Notes: a model not told the origin generated them from the letters alone. Counted from the stretch's first letter, positions 1-7,489 are shown. The stretch is DNA of 24,542 nt from an uncultured Prevotella sp. (GCA_900554695.1 USHV01000036.1:1-24542); one strand, 5' to 3'. Made by a program: numbers and translations.

Positions 1-440
1 TTACAATTTTTCTTGACTGTATTTTGACAAAATATTTTCGCAAAAGAGGTGTAAAGGAATGTTAAATATGACATTATGATACATGTTTCCGTCTGTATAG
101 CCTTTTGATATACCCTATACCCTAGTCTGAAAATATTAATATTGCTTTCTGATATTGCCCGTTTCGCGTTCCGATTAAGCCCATTTCATGGTGCAATATG
201 GTGCTTTTCGACCCCTAAAATGGGCCATTTCGCATGACAAAATGGTGCATATTGCAAAGCGAAAAGATGCCCCTTAAAGTTAAGTTATTGATATTCAATA
301 TCTTACGAAAACCTCTTATTTTTCGCGTATTTGCGACCGGAGGAGAGTCGGTCCGCAAATACGCGCTTATTTTTGGGGTATATAAGGAAACTAAGAGTGA
401 AAAGTCAAAAAACGGTTACAATCTGAAAGTCGCCAATATT
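1..440 (+). repeat. 433-base dispersed repeat, copy 1 (truncated by window edge)
   Basis: This stretch recurs, reverse-complemented, at 7796-8236 and 14242-14684. Copy 1 appears to lack only the outermost four bases (GAAC) because the window begins there. Three structures are shared by all copies. A 15-base palindrome lies at 20-34 (TATTTTG, one base, CAAAATA). A hairpin has arms GCCCATTT (179-186) and AAATGGGC (218-225). A distal hairpin at 324-365 has arms CGCGTATTTGCG and CGCAAATACGCG. The far edge is ill-defined; similarity to the other copies fades near 440. No reading frame is conserved across the copies, so I treat it as non-coding. No transposase, clear terminal inverted repeats or target duplication are visible. 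Its family is not recognised. Confidence 0.85.
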
Positions 441-812
441 GTTTCTATTCCAAGAGAAGAAAATCTTCTTTCGGCAGAATAAAAAACTCTAATTTTGGAT
501 TAAAACCATATTCTTTGTATTGAAAGCACACACCATTGATTTTCTGCTGAGCAGCATTATGCTTATTGAAGACACAGTATTGAATATTTCATTGTGTATG
601 GATAATCTTTTTCATATATCAAATTATTTATCGTGTGTGTCTGATTTTTCTTATGTTCGCCGTTGTTTCGGACTTGTCATAGTGTTTTCTTCGTTCCTTT
701 ATCCGTTATTTTTGTTGTCTTTGTCTGACGTCTATTTGCGTGGCTTACGCACATACTGATGATGTTTTTCATATTTCGGACGAAACATTTTATACAAAAA
801 CGAAGTCGGGGA
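441..812. other. AT-rich gene-free interval
   Basis: No convincing gene, RNA or repeat is visible between dispersed repeat copy 1 and the promoter at 814-844. Open frames exist here, but they are short, of skewed composition and resemble no family I know. The sequence is T-rich on the plus strand, as expected for unconstrained intergenic DNA in this group. Confidence 0.5.
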
Positions 813-813
813 A

Positions 814-844
814 TTGGGGATGAATCTGTTTTTTACTATATTTG
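814..844 (+). promoter_or_regulatory. Bacteroidetes-type promoter for the EEP-family gene
   Basis: A perfect -7 box TATATTTG (837-844) lies 20 bases downstream of a TTG (814-816), matching the Bacteroidetes sigma-ABfr pattern. Transcription would begin near 851, leaving a leader of about 180 bases before the preferred ATG at 1031, or a short one if the GTG at 869 is used. Confidence 0.6.
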
Positions 845-1030
845 TAGAAAATAAGATGCGGCTCGGCAGTGTCAAAGTCCGCAAAGCACAGCTTTCCTCC
901 TTTGCCGCTGCGCTCGTCTGTCATTATAATTTGTAATTACATTCGGTCTGTCGCTGCACCGCAGACATTCGTGTCTTGCTCACGACTGCTGTCACTGCCG
1001 CCTGAAATATACAACCTGAACATTCGCGTT

Positions 1031-1984
1031 ATGTTTCTATTGATGTTTATTTCGTCATTTTTCACGTTCGTTGAACTCAACTGCGAGAATCTGTTCGACT
1101 GCACCCACGACTCGCTGAAGAACGATACGGAGTTTCTGCCCGACGGTTCTTACCGCTGGACACGTACCCGCTATTGGCGCAAGCTCAACCATATAGGGCA
1201 GGCGCTCCTGGCTTGTGGCGACGGAAAGGACGGATGGCAGTTGCCTGATATGGTGGCGCTGTGCGAGGTGGAGAACGACACTGTGATGCGCGATCTCACC
1301 CGTCGCTCGCTTCTGCGCAAGGCACGCTATGAGTATGTGATGACCGATTCGCCCGACGAACGCGGCATAGACGTGGCTTTGATGTACTCGCCTTTTTCCT
1401 TCGCACTGATAAACCACCGCAGCGTGCGCCCGTCTCCGCTTGACGGAATGCGCCCCACGCGCGACTTGTTGTATGCCTGCGGACTTGTGTCTGGCGGCGA
1501 CACGCTCCACGTAATAGTCACACACATGCCGAGCCGGAGGTCGGGCGAGCGGATTACCGACCGTTACCGTGAGCATGTGGCGCGCTATGTCGTGGCTTTG
1601 GCTGATTCCATACGCCGCGTGTCGCCGGAGGCACTCATCATTGTTGCGGGCGACTTCAACGAGTATTCGGGCAAAGGATGCATTGCCACAATATGCGATT
1701 CCGGATTTACCGATGTGTCCGACGGAGCCGTGGGGCGCAACGGTGCGAAGGCCACATACCGCTATCGAGGAGGGTGGGGCAGTCTCGACCATGTGCTCGC
1801 AAGCCGCTCGCTTGCCCGTCGTTTTGCGGAGAGCAGGGTGGAGGACTCGCCGTTTCTGATAGAGGACGACGAGAGGTATGGAGGCGTGAAACCGCGCCGC
1901 AACTATCTTGGTCCGCGGTGGCTCGACGGCTTTAGCGACCATCTGCCGCTGGTGGTGAGATTTGATTGGAATTTGCTTCGTTAA
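1031..1984 (+). CDS. Endonuclease/exonuclease/phosphatase family protein
   Basis: The 317-residue product belongs to the EEP metal-dependent phosphoesterase fold. The motifs appear in order: LNCENLFD near the start, ALCEVEN (metal-binding Glu), ERGIDVAL, THMPSR, GDFNE, SLDHVL and FSDHLPLVV at the C-terminus. The GDFN and SDH motifs are the catalytic Asp/Asn and His signatures. The N-terminus is hydrophobic (MFLLMFISSFFTF) and could be a signal peptide or anchor, so the protein is probably exported. The frame is open upstream to a GTG at 869, but that extension has no recognisable character and homologous proteins begin just before the ENLFD motif, so I prefer the ATG at 1031. The substrate (nucleic acid, phospholipid or inositol phosphate) cannot be told from sequence. 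It stands alone, with its own promoter and a possible terminator downstream. Confidence 0.85.
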   Translation: MFLLMFISSFFTFVELNCENLFDCTHDSLKNDTEFLPDGSYRWTRTRYWRKLNHIGQALLACGDGKDGWQLPDMVALCEVENDTVMRDLTRRSLLRKARYEYVMTDSPDERGIDVALMYSPFSFALINHRSVRPSPLDGMRPTRDLLYACGLVSGGDTLHVIVTHMPSRRSGERITDRYREHVARYVVALADSIRRVSPEALIIVAGDFNEYSGKGCIATICDSGFTDVSDGAVGRNGAKATYRYRGGWGSLDHVLASRSLARRFAESRVEDSPFLIEDDERYGGVKPRRNYLGPRWLDGFSDHLPLVVRFDWNLLR

Positions 1985-2052
1985 TTGCTCATTTTGCACA
2001 TTAGTGTGCATACGCATAATATGGTGTATGGCAGAGCTTTTACATCAATTTT

Positions 2053-2084
2053 ATGCACACAAAATACCCATGTGTGCGCATTTT
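2053..2084 (+). terminator. Possible terminator after the EEP gene
   Basis: Complementary arms GCACAC (2055-2060) and GTGTGC (2072-2077), extended by ATG/CAT-type flanks, are followed by TTTT. A second small hairpin, TGCACA-TTAG-TGTGCA, lies at 1995-2010. Both are short, so termination here is plausible but weakly supported. Confidence 0.35.
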
Positions 2085-2125
2085 AGACAGCTGTGTTTTA
2101 AAATATTTTAAATACCTCGGCTTAG

Positions 2126-2157
2126 TTGGCATTTCTCATTATATTTACTTAATTTTG
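2126..2157 (+). promoter_or_regulatory. Promoter for the ffh-folD run
   Basis: The -7 box TAATTTTG (2150-2157) sits 21 bases after a TTG (2126-2128). Transcription would start near 2164, exactly at a potential leader hairpin: GCAGCGAC at 2164-2171 can pair with GTTGCTGC at 2199-2206. Confidence 0.6.
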
Positions 2158-2248
2158 TAGTCAGCAGCGACGTGAAAAAGGCGTTTTGAGGGACCGGAGT
2201 TGCTGCAATATTAATTAACAAAGGAAAAATAACAACACAAGAATAAAT

Positions 2249-3592
2249 ATGTTTGAAAATCTAAGCGACAGGCTTGAACGCAGCTTTAAAATACTCAAGG
2301 GTGAAGGTAAGATTACCGAGATTAACGTAGCCGAAACCCTTAAGGACGTGAGAAGAGCGTTGCTCGATGCCGATGTGAATTACAAAGTAGCGAAAAACTT
2401 CACCGACGAGGTGAAAAAGAAGGCGCTGGGAATGAATGTGTTGACCGCTGTGAAGCCGAGTCAGCTCATGGTGAAGATAGTACACGACGAACTTGCCGAC
2501 CTTATGGGAGGCGAGGCTGCCGAGTTGCATCTCACCGGCAAACCGGCGATAATACTCATGAGCGGTCTGCAGGGTTCGGGTAAGACGACCTTCAGCGGAA
2601 AGCTCGCCAACATGCTCAGCAAGAAACAGCACCGCAAACCGCTGCTCGTGGCGTGCGACGTTTATCGTCCGGCTGCCATCGAACAGCTCAAGGTCGTTGG
2701 CGAACAGGTAGGCGTACCGGTATATTCTGAACCGGGAAACACTGACGTCGTAGCTATTGCGCAGCACGCCATAAGCGAGGCTAAGGCCAAAGGCAACGAT
2801 GTGGTTATAGTCGATACCGCAGGACGTCTGGCTGTTGACGAGGCCATGATGAACGAGATTGCCAATCTGAAGGATAAGATCAATCCGGACGAGACGCTGT
2901 TCGTGGTTGATGCCATGACAGGTCAGGACGCTGTGAACACGGCAAAGGAATTCAACGACCGTCTCGACTTCGACGGAGTAGTGCTCACAAAGCTCGACGG
3001 TGATACACGCGGTGGCGCGGCGCTGTCAATACGCTCGGTGGTTACGAAGCCTATCAAGTTCATCGGTACGGGTGAGAAGATGGACGCCGTGGATGTGTTC
3101 CATCCTTCACGTATGGCCGACCGAATACTCGGCATGGGCGATATCGTCAGCCTCGTTGAGCGCGCACAGGAACAGTTCGACGAAGAGGAGGCCCGCAGAC
3201 TTCAGAAGAAGATACAGAAGAACAAGTTCGACTTCAACGACTTCCTCGGCCAGATAGAGCAGATCAAGAAGATGGGAAACATCAAAGATCTGGCAGCAAT
3301 GATTCCTGGAGTGGGCAAGGCGTTGAAGGATGTTGACATAGACAATGATGCATTCAAGGGCATCGAGGCCATCATACGGAGCATGACGCCGAAAGAACGT
3401 TCCAATCCTGAGATTCTCAACCAGAGCAGACGTATGCGCATAGCAAAAGGAAGCGGCACGACCATTCAGGATGTGAACCGACTGATAAAGCAGTTCGACC
3501 AGACGCGCAAGATGATGAAGATGGTAACAGGCAGCTCAATGTCGAAAATGGCCGGAATGATGGGTCGTATGAAGGGCATGCCTAAATTTTAA
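2249..3592 (+). CDS. ffh: Signal recognition particle GTPase Ffh
   Basis: The 447-residue product is the protein subunit of the signal recognition particle. It binds 4.5S RNA and hydrophobic signal sequences on nascent chains, and docks with FtsY for membrane insertion. The N domain covers about residues 1-90. The GTPase domain shows GLQGSGKTT (106-114), CDVYRPAAIEQL (136-147), DTAGR (189-193) and TKLDGDTRGG (247-256). The C-terminal M domain (about 300-447) carries the RNA-binding SRRMRIAKGSG segment and ends in a methionine-rich tail. Length and domain order are normal for Ffh. The ATG at 2249 follows a leader of about 85 bases. folD begins 9 bases after its stop, so the two are probably cotranscribed. 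Confidence 0.98.
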   Translation: MFENLSDRLERSFKILKGEGKITEINVAETLKDVRRALLDADVNYKVAKNFTDEVKKKALGMNVLTAVKPSQLMVKIVHDELADLMGGEAAELHLTGKPAIILMSGLQGSGKTTFSGKLANMLSKKQHRKPLLVACDVYRPAAIEQLKVVGEQVGVPVYSEPGNTDVVAIAQHAISEAKAKGNDVVIVDTAGRLAVDEAMMNEIANLKDKINPDETLFVVDAMTGQDAVNTAKEFNDRLDFDGVVLTKLDGDTRGGAALSIRSVVTKPIKFIGTGEKMDAVDVFHPSRMADRILGMGDIVSLVERAQEQFDEEEARRLQKKIQKNKFDFNDFLGQIEQIKKMGNIKDLAAMIPGVGKALKDVDIDNDAFKGIEAIIRSMTPKERSNPEILNQSRRMRIAKGSGTTIQDVNRLIKQFDQTRKMMKMVTGSSMSKMAGMMGRMKGMPKF

Positions 3593-3601
3593 ATACTGAT
3601 T

Positions 3602-4480
3602 ATGCAACTTATAGACGGAAAAGCAACGGCTGCGGCAATAAAAGCCGAAATAGCCGAGGAAGTGAAGAATATAGTGGCAGGAGGCGGAAAGCAACCGCAC
3701 CTGGCAGCAGTGCTCGTGGGGCACGACGGTGGTTCGGAGACTTATGTCAAGAACAAGGTCATCGCCTGCGAGCAGTGCGGATTCAAGTCAACGCTCATAC
3801 GTTATGAGGATAACGTGACCGAAGAGGAGCTCTTGGCTTGTGTTGACAGACTCAATAAGGATGAGGATGTTGATGGATTCATCGTGCAGCTTCCGCTGCC
3901 GAAGCACATCGACGAGCAGAAAATCATCGAGGCAATTGACTATCGCAAGGATGTTGACGGATTCCATCCGATAAACGTCGGACGCATGGCCATAGGACTG
4001 CCTTGCTTCATTTCTGCCACTCCGCTGGGCATCCTTACGCTGTTGCAGAGATACAACATCGAGACATCGGGCAAGAAATGCGTGATTCTCGGACGCAGCA
4101 ACATAGTAGGAAAACCAATGGCTCAGCTCATGATGCAGAAACATTACGGTGACGCTACCGTGACCGTATGCCATTCTCATTCAAAGACTCTTAAGGAAGA
4201 ATGCCGCGAGGCCGACATCATCATCGCCGCAATCGGACAGCCTAACTTTGTTACTGCCGACATGGTGAAGGATGGTGCGGTTGTTATAGACGTAGGTACG
4301 ACACGTGTACCGGACGCTACGCGTAAGAGCGGATTCAGACTAAACGGTGACGTTAAGTTCGACGAGGTCGCCGAAAAATGTTCATTCATCACACCGGTTC
4401 CCGGAGGCGTGGGTCCGATGACGATATGCTCGCTCATGAAGAACACGCTTGCAGCCGGTAAAAAAGAATATTACAAATAG
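3602..4480 (+). CDS. folD: Bifunctional methylene-THF dehydrogenase / methenyl-THF cyclohydrolase
   Basis: The 292-residue cytoplasmic enzyme interconverts 5,10-methylene-, methenyl- and 10-formyl-tetrahydrofolate in one-carbon metabolism. The catalytic Tyr48 and Lys52 lie in SETYVKNK. The signatures DGFIVQLPLP (91-100), KDVDGFHP (116-123), the Rossmann-fold VILGRSNIVGKP (161-172) and the C-terminal PVPGGVGPMT are all present, and the length is typical. Its stop codon shares one base with the GTG start of the small TPR gene (TAGTG), suggesting translational coupling. Upstream spacing to ffh is 9 bases. The ffh-folD pairing is probably co-expression rather than shared function. Confidence 0.97.
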   Translation: MQLIDGKATAAAIKAEIAEEVKNIVAGGGKQPHLAAVLVGHDGGSETYVKNKVIACEQCGFKSTLIRYEDNVTEEELLACVDRLNKDEDVDGFIVQLPLPKHIDEQKIIEAIDYRKDVDGFHPINVGRMAIGLPCFISATPLGILTLLQRYNIETSGKKCVILGRSNIVGKPMAQLMMQKHYGDATVTVCHSHSKTLKEECREADIIIAAIGQPNFVTADMVKDGAVVIDVGTTRVPDATRKSGFRLNGDVKFDEVAEKCSFITPVPGGVGPMTICSLMKNTLAAGKKEYYK

Positions 4481-4659
4481 TGACAGCTGACGAATATTAC
4501 AAGCTCGGTAACGAATACCGGCGCCGCGGCGACTGGAAACATGCCATCGACAATTATCTTGAGGCAATCGAACTTGATCCGCAGTCGCCTGCGGTTGAGG
4601 CAAAACAGATGATTGACGATATCCTCAATTTCTATTGTAAGGATATCTATAATCCTTGA
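4480..4659 (+). CDS. Small single-TPR protein (59 residues)
   Basis: A GTG start at 4480 overlaps the folD stop by one base. It opens a 59-residue frame beginning with Thr-Ala-Asp-Glu after the initiator and ending Asp-Ile-Tyr-Asn-Pro. Residues about 5-37 form one tetratricopeptide helix pair: YYKLGNEYRRRGDW followed by HAIDNYLEAIELDP, with Gly, Tyr, Ala and Pro at the usual TPR positions. A charged helix and a short aromatic tail follow. One TPR alone cannot make a superhelix, so it probably dimerises or docks on a partner (inference). No signal peptide is present. Its place between folD and the oxidoreductase operon, with overlap on one side and 87 bases on the other, suggests cotranscription. 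The coding evidence is the family-like protein sequence and the tight overlap. Confidence 0.8.
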   Translation: MTADEYYKLGNEYRRRGDWKHAIDNYLEAIELDPQSPAVEAKQMIDDILNFYCKDIYNP

Positions 4660-4668
4660 ACGGAAACC

Positions 4669-4729
4669 AGGAGGCATACCCTTTGCGACTTGCAGGGACT
4701 AACGTAAGGCGTTTATGGTCATGCCGCCT
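4669..4729 (+). promoter_or_regulatory. Possible structured leader RNA before the oxidoreductase operon
   Basis: The 87-base gap before the delta subunit can fold as a three-way junction. An outer stem pairs AGGAGGCAT (4669-4677) with ATGCCGCCT (4721-4729), with one mismatch. One internal hairpin uses CCC (4679-4681) with GGG (4695-4697) plus inner pairs. A second pairs AACG (4701-4704) with CGTT (4710-4713) around TAAGG. No U-run follows, so it is not a terminator. No TAnnTTTG box is visible in the gap. I do not recognise a known riboswitch; it could be a cis-regulatory RNA or chance folding. Confidence 0.35.
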
Positions 4730-4746
4730 AATAAAAAATATAGACA

Positions 4747-4980
4747 ATGGGAAAATTTAAAGGTGCTATTGTTGTAAATACCGACCGGTGCAAGGGATGC
4801 TCACTTTGCGTGGAAGCCTGCCCGAAGGATGTTATTGCTTTGGCACGTAAAAAGGTGAACGTGCATGGTTATCCATTCGTTGAGGTGGTTAATCCGGCCG
4901 ACTGCATCGGATGTGCGTCGTGTGGAATTGTCTGTCCCGACGGTTGTATCACGGTTTACAAGAAAAAAATGGAGGAATGA
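4747..4980 (+). CDS. vorD: 2-oxoacid:ferredoxin oxidoreductase, delta (ferredoxin-like) subunit
   Basis: The 77-residue protein carries two complete [4Fe-4S] motifs, CKGCSLCVEACPKD and CIGCASCGIVCPDGC. It is the electron-transfer subunit that passes electrons from the TPP centre to external ferredoxin. In this family the small ferredoxin-like subunit is encoded first, and here three catalytic subunits follow directly. The symbol follows the common naming of the Bacteroidetes enzyme as VorDBAC-like or KorDABC-like. Sequence alone does not settle whether the substrate is 2-oxoisovalerate or 2-oxoglutarate. The alpha subunit overlaps its stop by ATGA. Confidence 0.9.
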   Translation: MGKFKGAIVVNTDRCKGCSLCVEACPKDVIALARKKVNVHGYPFVEVVNPADCIGCASCGIVCPDGCITVYKKKMEE

Positions 4981-6068
4981 ATACTATGGCACAACAGGAA
5001 GTAACACTCATGAAAGGCAATGAGGCCATCGCTAATGCTGCCATCAGATGTGGCGCCGACGGCTTCTTTGGCTATCCGATAACTCCTCAGAGTGAGATAA
5101 TAGAGACGTTGTCGGAAATGAAACCCTGGGAAACGACCGGAATGGTGGTTCTGCAGGCCGAGAGCGAAGTGGCTGCCATAAACATGGTTTACGGCGGAGC
5201 AGGATCCGGTAAGCGTGTTATGACGACTTCGTCGAGCCCCGGCGTGGCACTCATGCAGGAAGGTATATCATATATGGCGGGCGCAGAGATTCCGGGAGTC
5301 GTGGTAAACGTGCAGCGCGGAGGCCCTGGATTGGGTACCATCCAGCCGTCGCAGAGCGACTATTTCCAGGCTACTCGCGGAGGTGGTAACGGTGACTACT
5401 ATGTCATTGTGCTCGCTCCGAACTCTGTACAGGAAATGGCAGACTTCGTGGATCTGGCTTTCGAACTGGCTTTCAAGTACCGCAATCCGGCCATGATTCT
5501 CTCTGATGGTGTCATCGGACAGATGATGGAGAAGGTGGTTCTGCCTCCTATCAAGCCGAGACGCACAGAGGAGCAGATTCTGAAAGAATGTCCGTGGGCA
5601 ACCACAGGACGTACTCCGGACCGCGAGCCTAACATCCTGACATCTCTGGAGTTGAAACCTGAGGTGATGGAAGTGCGCAACCTGCATCTGCAGGAGAAGT
5701 ATCGCGAGATAGAGGAGAATGAGGTAAGATATGAGACAATCATGACTGACGATGCCGATTACATCGTTGTGTCCTTCGGAAGTGCTGCGCGTATAGCAGA
5801 GAAAGCCATCGAGGTGGCACGTCAGCAGGGCATCAAGGCTGGATTGTTCCGCCCTATCACGTTGTGGCCTTTCCCGAAGAAACAGCTTTGCTCGGTTGTC
5901 AATGGCAAGAAAGGTGTGCTTGTTGCTGAAATCAACGCAGGCCAGATGGTTGAAGATGTGCGCCTGGCATTGAATGGAACGGTGAAGGTTGAGCATTACG
6001 GCCGTCTGGGTGGCATCGTGCCGGAGCCGGAAGAAATGGTTAACGCAATAAAGGAGAAATTGTTATGA
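4977..6068 (+). CDS. vorB: 2-oxoacid:ferredoxin oxidoreductase, alpha subunit (VorB/KorA type)
   Basis: The 363-residue subunit combines the pyrimidine-binding and transketolase-C-like regions of the 2-oxoacid:ferredoxin oxidoreductase superfamily. Recognisable segments are MKGNEAIANAAIRCGADGFF, GYPITPQSEI, VLQAESEVAAINMVYGGAG, TSSSPGVALMQEGISYMAGA and RGGPGLGTIQPSQSDY. The enzyme oxidatively decarboxylates a 2-oxoacid to its acyl-CoA while reducing ferredoxin, an anaerobic replacement for the dehydrogenase complexes. The start is the ATG at 4977, which overlaps the delta stop as ATGA; a second ATG at 4986 is an alternative. A longer frame reading from 4911 lies within the delta gene and is unlikely. 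The beta subunit begins at the stop with another ATGA overlap. Confidence 0.93.
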   Translation: MNTMAQQEVTLMKGNEAIANAAIRCGADGFFGYPITPQSEIIETLSEMKPWETTGMVVLQAESEVAAINMVYGGAGSGKRVMTTSSSPGVALMQEGISYMAGAEIPGVVVNVQRGGPGLGTIQPSQSDYFQATRGGGNGDYYVIVLAPNSVQEMADFVDLAFELAFKYRNPAMILSDGVIGQMMEKVVLPPIKPRRTEEQILKECPWATTGRTPDREPNILTSLELKPEVMEVRNLHLQEKYREIEENEVRYETIMTDDADYIVVSFGSAARIAEKAIEVARQQGIKAGLFRPITLWPFPKKQLCSVVNGKKGVLVAEINAGQMVEDVRLALNGTVKVEHYGRLGGIVPEPEEMVNAIKEKLL

Positions 6069-6829
6069 ATGATATAATATCACCTGAGAATCTGGTTTAT
6101 AAGAAACCGAAACTGATGAATGACACCCTGATGCACTATTGTGCGGGTTGTTCGCACGGCGTAGTGCACAAGCTGGTGGCAGAGGTTATCGAGGAGATGG
6201 GCATGGAGAACAAGGCCGTCGGAGTATGTCCGGTGGGATGTGCAGTGTTTGCCTATCGTTATCTCGACATCGACTGGCAGGAAGCTCCGCACGGACGTGC
6301 GCCGGCACTTGCTACAGCCATCAAGCGCTTATGGCCCGACCGACTTGTCTTCACATACCAGGGTGATGGCGATCTTGCCTGCATCGGTACATGCGAAACC
6401 ATACATGCGCTCAACCGCGGTGAGAATATCGCTCTGATATTCATCAACAATGCGATATACGGAATGACCGGCGGACAGATGGCTCCTACCACTCTTATCG
6501 GTCAGAAAACAAGTACTTGTCCGTACGGACGTGACCCGAAGCTGCACGGATATCCGCTCAACATAACCGAGATTGCGGCTACTCTTCGTGGCACTTGTTT
6601 CGTTTCGCGCCAGAGTGTCGAGACTGTTGCTGCAATACGTCAGGCAAAGAAAGCCATCCGCAAGGCCTTTGAGGCATCGATGGCAGGCAAAGGCTCGTCG
6701 CTGGTCGAGATAGTATCGACATGCAACAGCGGCTGGAAGCTCTCACCGGTCGAGGCAAACAAGTGGATGGAAGAGAATATGTTCAAACAATATCCAAAGG
6801 GTGATTTAAAAGACACGACAAACGAATGA
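6065..6829 (+). CDS. 2-oxoacid:ferredoxin oxidoreductase, beta (TPP-binding) subunit
   Basis: The 254-residue subunit binds thiamine diphosphate. The TPP/Mg motif runs from GDGD (residues 100-103) to the paired Asn-Asn (128-129) followed by AIYGMTGGQMAPTT. CAGCSHG (26-32) is the usual N-terminal segment, in which the cysteines can join a cluster in some family members. It forms the catalytic core with the alpha and gamma subunits. It is called KorB or VorA depending on the naming scheme, so I leave the symbol blank. It starts with an ATGA overlap on alpha and ends with an ATGA overlap on gamma, which indicates a single translationally coupled operon. Confidence 0.94.
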   Translation: MNDIISPENLVYKKPKLMNDTLMHYCAGCSHGVVHKLVAEVIEEMGMENKAVGVCPVGCAVFAYRYLDIDWQEAPHGRAPALATAIKRLWPDRLVFTYQGDGDLACIGTCETIHALNRGENIALIFINNAIYGMTGGQMAPTTLIGQKTSTCPYGRDPKLHGYPLNITEIAATLRGTCFVSRQSVETVAAIRQAKKAIRKAFEASMAGKGSSLVEIVSTCNSGWKLSPVEANKWMEENMFKQYPKGDLKDTTNE

Positions 6830-7368
6830 AAGCAGAAATAATAATATCAGGATTTGGTGGTCAGGGTGTTTTGTCAATGGGCAAGATACTGGCTTATTCG
6901 GGACTGATGGAAGGCAAGGAAGTCACATGGATGCCGGCATACGGTCCTGAACAGCGTGGCGGAACAGCCAACGTGACTGTCATAGTGAGCGATGAGCGCA
7001 TTTCATCGCCTATTCTCAGCCATTACGATGTGGCAATCGTGCTCAATCAGCCTTCTCTCGACAAGTTTGAGTCGAAGGTTAAGCCCGGTGGTATATTGAT
7101 ATACGACTCTTTCGGAATACTCAATCCGCCGACACGTAAGGACATAACCATCTATCACATCGACGCGATGGACAAGGCTGCCGAGATGAAAAACTCAAAG
7201 GTGTTCAACATGATTATACTCGGCGGACTGCTGAAGGTTTGTCCGGTTGTGAGCACCGAAGGTCTTCACTCTGCCCTTTACAAGACTTTGCCGGAGCGCC
7301 ATCATAATCTTATACCACTCAACATGCAGGCGGTGGATGAAGGAATGAAGATAATAGAAAAGCAATAA
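6826..7368 (+). CDS. 2-oxoacid:ferredoxin oxidoreductase, gamma subunit
   Basis: The 180-residue protein is the gamma subunit of the same enzyme. It begins with the family signature ISGFGGQGVLSMGKILAYSG and then MPAYGPEQRGGTANV, and ends soon after the LNQPSLDKFE region. Gamma subunits complete the CoA-binding side of the complex. It is the last gene of the operon, starting within an ATGA overlap with the beta gene. A strong terminator lies about 50 bases after its stop. Confidence 0.93.
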   Translation: MKAEIIISGFGGQGVLSMGKILAYSGLMEGKEVTWMPAYGPEQRGGTANVTVIVSDERISSPILSHYDVAIVLNQPSLDKFESKVKPGGILIYDSFGILNPPTRKDITIYHIDAMDKAAEMKNSKVFNMIILGGLLKVCPVVSTEGLHSALYKTLPERHHNLIPLNMQAVDEGMKIIEKQ

Positions 7369-7421
7369 AGCGTTTCACGTATGATGCGCCAAGCCGCAAT
7401 TTGTGGCAGGTGCAGTGGTAT

Positions 7422-7489
7422 AAGCCGTGCCAGAACAGGTCTCCGTGGGATAAATCCGGATGGAGAACCTGCTGGCACGGCTTTTTTTG
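7422..7489 (+). terminator. Strong intrinsic terminator of the oxidoreductase operon
   Basis: The long inverted repeat pairs AAGCCGTGCCAG (7422-7433) with CTGGCACGGCTT (7471-7482), with CAGGT/ACCTG extending it inward. It is followed immediately by a T tract. This is the clearest terminator in the window. Confidence 0.9.

Noticed and set aside
234..482. Open frame in dispersed repeat copy 1 whose product resembles the frame at 7839-8042 in copy 2 (both contain LLIFNILRKPLIFRVFA).
   Set aside because: The similarity follows from the DNA repeat. The same frame in copy 3 hits a stop right after LLIFNIL, the frames extend differently on each side, and no start or length is conserved. I treat them as spurious.
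520..759. Hydrophobic open frame of 79 codons after dispersed repeat copy 1.
   Set aside because: It needs a TTG start, lies in AT-rich DNA where hydrophobic codons arise by chance, and resembles no family.
869..1030. N-terminal extension of the EEP protein from a GTG start.
   Set aside because: The extension is not family-like, and an internal ATG at 1031 is followed by a hydrophobic segment and then the conserved domain.
1055..2017. Long antisense frame (320 codons) opposite the EEP-family gene; similar long antisense frames at 5268-5996, 9923-10675, 11987-12706 and 18206-19351.
   Set aside because: They mirror strong coding genes, have low-complexity His/Arg/Val-rich products, and lack promoters or family motifs.
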